A stretch of DNA of 64,000 nt from the NCBI RefSeq assembly GCF_038397785.1, contig NZ_CP151642.1, positions 2,108,001-2,172,000 on the forward strand, in the 5' to 3' direction. A program made the translations under genes and the position numbers. The notes below the pieces were generated by a model. The model had not been told where the DNA came from, searched no databases, and saw only the letters and a list, made by a program, of their open reading frames with translations. This document shows, piece after piece, positions 60,788-64,000 of this stretch (position 1 is its first letter; each line of letters opens with the position of its first letter). This stretch comes from Salinibacterium sp. TMP30 (lineage in GTDB: Bacteria > Actinomycetota > Actinomycetes > Actinomycetales > Microbacteriaceae).

Positions 60788-61861
60788 CTAGCCGACACTT
60801 ACCCCGAATAGTAACCCCAGGAGGTAGGTGGCCGCAGCGGCACCGTAGCCAATGGCCAGTTGACGAAGTGCCCGCTTCAGCGGCGATGCGCCCGAGAGCA
60901 GTCCGACGATCGCGCCGGTAATAAGCAGTGCCACACCGACGAGCCCGGCGGCGATAAACACCGCCGTCAAACCTTCAGCACCGAAGAGGTACGGCAGCAC
61001 AGGGATCACCGCACCAGAAGCAAAGAACGCAAAACTTGAGATGGCGGCGCCCAGCGCCGAACCAATCGGATTGTGCACGAGCGTTGCCGACTCCGATTGA
61101 GCGTTCCTGCCCGCCAACACTTCTGCGGCATGCAGCTCAGCTTCGTTTTCGCCCATTCCGCGAGCGCGGTACACGAGAGCCAGTTCGTTTTCGTCAACAT
61201 CGAGATGTGTGACTGAGTCTGTGGCGATGGGCCCGTGAACAGCGGCATTCTCCAGTTCGAGCTGAGATCGCACCGAGACGTATTCGCCTGCCGCCATCGA
61301 GAGTGCGCCCGCGAGCAGCCCAGCAAGACCGGTGAGCAGCACTACCGCAGTGGGTAGGCCGGCCGCGCTCATGCCCAGCACGAGGGCGAGGTTGGAGACG
61401 AGCCCGTCGTTGGCTCCAAACACTGCGGCGCGAAAGGTGCCCGAGAGCCGTTGGCGCCCCCGAGTGGCAAGCGCCCGAACAACTTCCTCATGCACAGCCT
61501 CGTCGGCGGCCATCGTGTCGGTCGCGTCCGCGTCATCCACATACGGTGACCGGGATTCGGCGCGCTGCGCTAGGGCAAGCACAAAGACGGAACCAAAGCG
61601 GCGTGCCAAGAACCCCAGCAGGCGCGTGCGCGGGTCAGTGGGCAGCTGTCGACCTGCGCGATCTCCCAGCAGCCTCAACCAGTGATCTTCGTGGCGCTTT
61701 TCTGCGGTCGCAAGCGCGAGGAGGATTTCACGTTCTTCCCCCGTGCGACGGGATGCCAGATCACGATAGACGGCGGCTTCGGCACGCTCGGCGGCAAGAT
61801 AGCGTCGCCACCGGCGCACATCGCGCTGGCTGGGTTGTCTGCTGTCAGGAGTGGAACTCAT
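60788..61861 (-). CDS. VIT1/CCC1-family metal transporter with rubrerythrin-like N-terminus
   Basis: 357 aa. Residues ~15-130 form a helical rubrerythrin-like domain with di-iron ligands (YLAAERAEAAVYRDL and EKRHEDHW). Then the VIT1/CCC1 membrane domain: FRAAVFGANDGLVSNLALVLGM is the family hallmark, MAAGEYVSVRSQLELENA the metal-binding helix loop, and three further helices. It likely moves Fe/Mn out of the cytoplasm with iron sensing or oxidation by the head domain. Domain fusion of this kind is known (MbfA/VIT-like). Overlaps the aldose epimerase stop by ATGA. Confidence 0.88.
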   Translation of the reverse strand: MSSTPDSRQPSQRDVRRWRRYLAAERAEAAVYRDLASRRTGEEREILLALATAEKRHEDHWLRLLGDRAGRQLPTDPRTRLLGFLARRFGSVFVLALAQRAESRSPYVDDADATDTMAADEAVHEEVVRALATRGRQRLSGTFRAAVFGANDGLVSNLALVLGMSAAGLPTAVVLLTGLAGLLAGALSMAAGEYVSVRSQLELENAAVHGPIATDSVTHLDVDENELALVYRARGMGENEAELHAAEVLAGRNAQSESATLVHNPIGSALGAAISSFAFFASGAVIPVLPYLFGAEGLTAVFIAAGLVGVALLITGAIVGLLSGASPLKRALRQLAIGYGAAAATYLLGLLFGVSVG

Positions 61862-62778
61862 GCGGAGAACTCGAGTCCCCAACTCGCGGAGAACTCTGCG
61901 CCCGGCTCGAGCCACAGCAGTCCACGACCCGTGTTGAAGGCGTTTGGTGCGCCCGTCATCGGTTCAATGGCAATTGCCTGCCCGACGCCGGAAAGAGTCG
62001 GAAAGTTGCGGGGGGTGAAAACCTGAACAAAGTCGAAATTCTCATCAACCGTCAGTCGAAGCTCGCGACCGTCGGGCGCGGTGAGGCGAGCGGCAACACC
62101 GTTCACTACCTCAACACCCCCAAAGGCGGTATCGAGATCGAGCTCACCGACCGGGCGCCCACCGCTGAGGTCGAAATCGGTGCCCGCAACCGCAACCTCA
62201 CCGGTGGGGATGAGGCGCTCATTCGACTCGAAGCGGGTGGCGGCGGTCATTGTGAGCGTGAGCTCCGCGATGGGCGTGTCGCCAACCTTCACAAAGGGGT
62301 GGGTTCCGAGCGCATAGGGGGCTGCGGCATCCGAAAGGTTCGTTGCGGTATGGGTGACCCGCAAACCACTCTCCACAAGTTGGTAACGCACCGTTGTGTG
62401 CACGTGGAAGGGGTAGCCATGCTGCGGGAACACCGTGGCACCCAACGTCACCGACTGCGGGGTGCGCTCGATGAGCGAGTAGCCGGTGTTGCGCAGCAAA
62501 CCATGGATGGCGTTATTGCGGTCGCCCTCAGTGATATCGAGCTGCTGAACCTCGCCATTGAGGGTCCATTGCCCGCCATCAACACGGTTGGGCCACGGAA
62601 CCAAAACGATGCCGTCAGCGAAGGGAGGCATCGCGGTTTCGGCGTACGATTCCACCAGCTCAACATCGCCAATGCTGAACTCCCGCAGCGACGCCGCGAG
62701 TTCCGTAACGGTTGCTCGCGCCTCGCCCTGATCGGTGGCACGAGTAATGATGTACTGGGTTCCGGTAGGTACGCTCAC
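61858..62778 (-). CDS. aldose 1-epimerase family protein
   Basis: 306 aa GalM-like beta-sandwich: PWPNRVDGGQW near the start, GDRNNAIHGLLRNTGY (catalytic-side His), YALGTHPFVKVG (second His), and a C-terminal EPMTGAPNAFN with the catalytic Glu. Interconverts anomers of a hexose. GTG 62778. Divergent from the galactokinase-like gene (43-base gap), a common galM/galK pairing. Confidence 0.88.
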   Translation of the reverse strand: MSVPTGTQYIITRATDQGEARATVTELAASLREFSIGDVELVESYAETAMPPFADGIVLVPWPNRVDGGQWTLNGEVQQLDITEGDRNNAIHGLLRNTGYSLIERTPQSVTLGATVFPQHGYPFHVHTTVRYQLVESGLRVTHTATNLSDAAAPYALGTHPFVKVGDTPIAELTLTMTAATRFESNERLIPTGEVAVAGTDFDLSGGRPVGELDLDTAFGGVEVVNGVAARLTAPDGRELRLTVDENFDFVQVFTPRNFPTLSGVGQAIAIEPMTGAPNAFNTGRGLLWLEPGAEFSASWGLEFSA

Positions 62779-62821
62779 CGCAACAGCCTACCGGCGCAGA
62801 ACTCTCAACCAGAAAGCACCC

Positions 62822-63838
62822 ATGTCAGATATTCGCGATGACGTACTTGTCGACTTCGAGGCCGTCTTCGGTCACCCCGCGGCTGGCGTGTGGTCGGCCC
62901 CAGGGCGACTCACCCTGCTGGGCACGCCCGACAGCCCCGACACGGATGCCGAACTTGCGATCGCCATAAACCGCCGCACCGTGTTGGCGGCGTCGACCCG
63001 CAGTGACCGCACTGTGCGCATCGCGAGTGCCCTCGCTGATGAACTCGTCACGGTTGAGCTCGATGAGCTGGCCACCAACGAGAGTGCAGGGTGGAGCCGG
63101 ATCGCACTGGCTATCGTGCAGGAGGTGATGGCCGCATCCGCCAACCCACACGAGCTCAGCGGTGTTGAGGTGTTTATCGATACGACGATTCCGGTGGGTG
63201 CTGGTCTTGGTTCATCGTCGGCTCTTGAGGCCGCGCTCGCCCTAGCGTTGACCGATCTGTGGAGCCTGGGCGAACACGTTGCCCAGCTCTCCCACCATCC
63301 CGATGTTGCGGCGTGCGTGTTTGCTCTCGACGACCACGCCCTCGTGCGTCTTGAGGGCGAGACCCGCCCCGAGTTGCTGCCTCTGGACTGGCAGACCGCC
63401 GGGCTCGAACTGCTCGTGATCGACACCGATGCACCAACAGCTGACACCCTCGAATCGGCGATTGCCGACGACGAAGTGCGCCGCACCCTGCACACCATCA
63501 CCGAAAATCAGCGCGTGCGCGACGCAGCGCTCGCCATTCGCGACGAAACACCCCGCCTGCTTGGCGCACTGCTCGATGCCTCGCACGCGAGCCTGCGTGA
63601 CGACTACGGAATCTCCACCATCGAGATCGACCTTGCCGTCGAAACTGCTGTTGCCGCCGGTGCTTTAGGGGCGCGGATGCTCGGCCGCCCCTTCAGCGGA
63701 GTAGCCGTCGCCCTCGTCGACACCGATACCGCATCTCGGGTGCGGGTTGCGCTCGATGGCGCCTTCGCCGAGCACGCGATGGGGCAACCCACCGTGGAGG
63801 CAATCTCGCCGTCGCAGGGTGCCGTGCGCGACCGGTAG
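62822..63838 (+). CDS. degenerate galactokinase-like GHMP kinase homologue
   Basis: 338 aa from ATG 62822. GHMP fold is clear from PVGAGLGSSSALEAALALAL (ATP-binding loop), APGRLTLLG near the start and GARMLGRPFSGVAVALVDT near the end. But the galactokinase signature G-R-x-N-L-I-G-E-H-x-D-Y is replaced by GRLTLLGTPDSPDTD, losing the sugar-contacting Glu-His-Asp, and the catalytic M-D-Q segment reads VAACVFALDDHALV. It is shorter than GalK (~380 aa). Probably does not phosphorylate galactose; may bind a different ligand or be inactive. Confidence 0.7.
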   Translation: MSDIRDDVLVDFEAVFGHPAAGVWSAPGRLTLLGTPDSPDTDAELAIAINRRTVLAASTRSDRTVRIASALADELVTVELDELATNESAGWSRIALAIVQEVMAASANPHELSGVEVFIDTTIPVGAGLGSSSALEAALALALTDLWSLGEHVAQLSHHPDVAACVFALDDHALVRLEGETRPELLPLDWQTAGLELLVIDTDAPTADTLESAIADDEVRRTLHTITENQRVRDAALAIRDETPRLLGALLDASHASLRDDYGISTIEIDLAVETAVAAGALGARMLGRPFSGVAVALVDTDTASRVRVALDGAFAEHAMGQPTVEAISPSQGAVRDR

Positions 63839-63845
63839 TTGGTTG

Positions 63846-64000
63846 CTAAACGAGCACTTTCAGCACGAAGGCGACCATAAAGCCGACTCCGACCACCGTG
63901 CCGGCCCATACCCAGAGGCGTGCCCAGGGGAAGCGGCGCTTGCGCGGGGTACGCATCCCCGGGTACGCGGGCGGCGTGACCGGAGGACGCTTCTTGGTCA
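63846..64000 (-). CDS. partial small membrane protein
   Basis: The last 51 codons of a leftward gene: TKKRPPVTPPAYPGMRTPRK and RRFPWARLWVWAGTVVGVG then FMVAFVLKVLV and TAG (63848-63846). The sequence at 63999-64000 could be the last two bases of an ATG or GTG start just outside the window. Basic proline-rich N-terminus and one membrane helix. Unknown function; 7 bases from the galactokinase-like stop. Confidence 0.7.
   Translation of the reverse strand, partial: TKKRPPVTPPAYPGMRTPRKRRFPWARLWVWAGTVVGVGFMVAFVLKVLV

Noticed and set aside
1-64000. CRISPR arrays, insertion sequences, prophage genes, plasmid functions
   Set aside because: No repeat-spacer pattern, transposase, integrase, capsid or replication gene could be seen.

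Overview
The window looks like chromosome of a high-GC Gram-positive actinobacterium, most probably Microbacteriaceae (Salinibacterium/Cryobacterium-like). Reasons: actinobacterial gene orders (carD-ispDF-cysS-rlmB; gpm-senX3-regX3 with a divergent phoU; ppk-mutT1), a fused IspDF, the GlnR/nitrobindin neighbourhood, frequent GTG/TTG starts and many 4-bp stop/start overlaps. Genus is an inference. I see no integrase, transposase, phage gene or CRISPR array.

Layout. 1-7.0 kb: an accessory-looking catabolic group (6PGDH-like dehydrogenase, Dabb protein, two related ketopantoate-reductase-like enzymes, bicupin, double OsmC protein, MFS exporter) of unknown substrate, ending before tRNA-Thr. 7.2-14 kb: an alcohol dehydrogenase whose fifth codon is an ochre stop, a membrane-anchored DsbA-like protein, an MsiK/UgpC-type ATPase, a DUF4032 kinase-like protein, and an Lrp/methionine-gamma-lyase divergent pair. 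14-23 kb: rlmB, cysS, ispDF, carD and an LpqE-like lipoprotein. This conserved block is split by a two-armed Asp23 envelope-stress module: five genes leftward (Asp23, DUF2273, Asp23, DUF6286, AmaP) and, divergently, an ECF sigma factor, a protein joining an RsrA-like cysteine segment to an Asp23 domain, and a small Asp23-like protein.

23-38 kb is a phosphate region: senX3-regX3 and divergent phoU with PHO-box-like 11-bp repeats between them, gpmA, ygfZ, nitrobindin, a GlnR-type regulator, ppk, mutT1, then two tandem pstS genes and pstCAB. A second 11-bp repeat array lies before pstS2. RegX3 in this same window is the obvious candidate to read both arrays. 38-43 kb: a leftward sigK-rskA group continuing into a His-rich membrane protein, CopC, a PCu(A)C copper chaperone and a DyP peroxidase (copper/redox envelope functions). 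A 609-bp gap follows, with a candidate structured RNA on the minus strand and repeated putative operator motifs.

43-48 kb: a PotDABC-type polyamine/spermidine-class ABC importer, an unknown conserved protein and tRNA-Lys. 48.4-55 kb: a leftward operon (APC permease, two SDRs, ureohydrolase of the agmatinase family, polysaccharide-deacetylase-fold enzyme) divergent from a PucR regulator, plausibly for uptake and breakdown of a guanidino/ureido or polyamine compound. 55-64 kb: mixed single genes (sugar epimerase-like SDR, NERD protein, CpdA-like phosphodiesterase, Stealth phosphotransferase, small PLDc_N membrane protein, isochorismatase-like hydrolase, VIT1/CCC1 transporter with rubrerythrin-like head, aldose epimerase, a galactokinase homologue lacking the substrate motif, and a partial membrane protein).

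All function calls come from reading motifs and gene order by eye; no database search was run.
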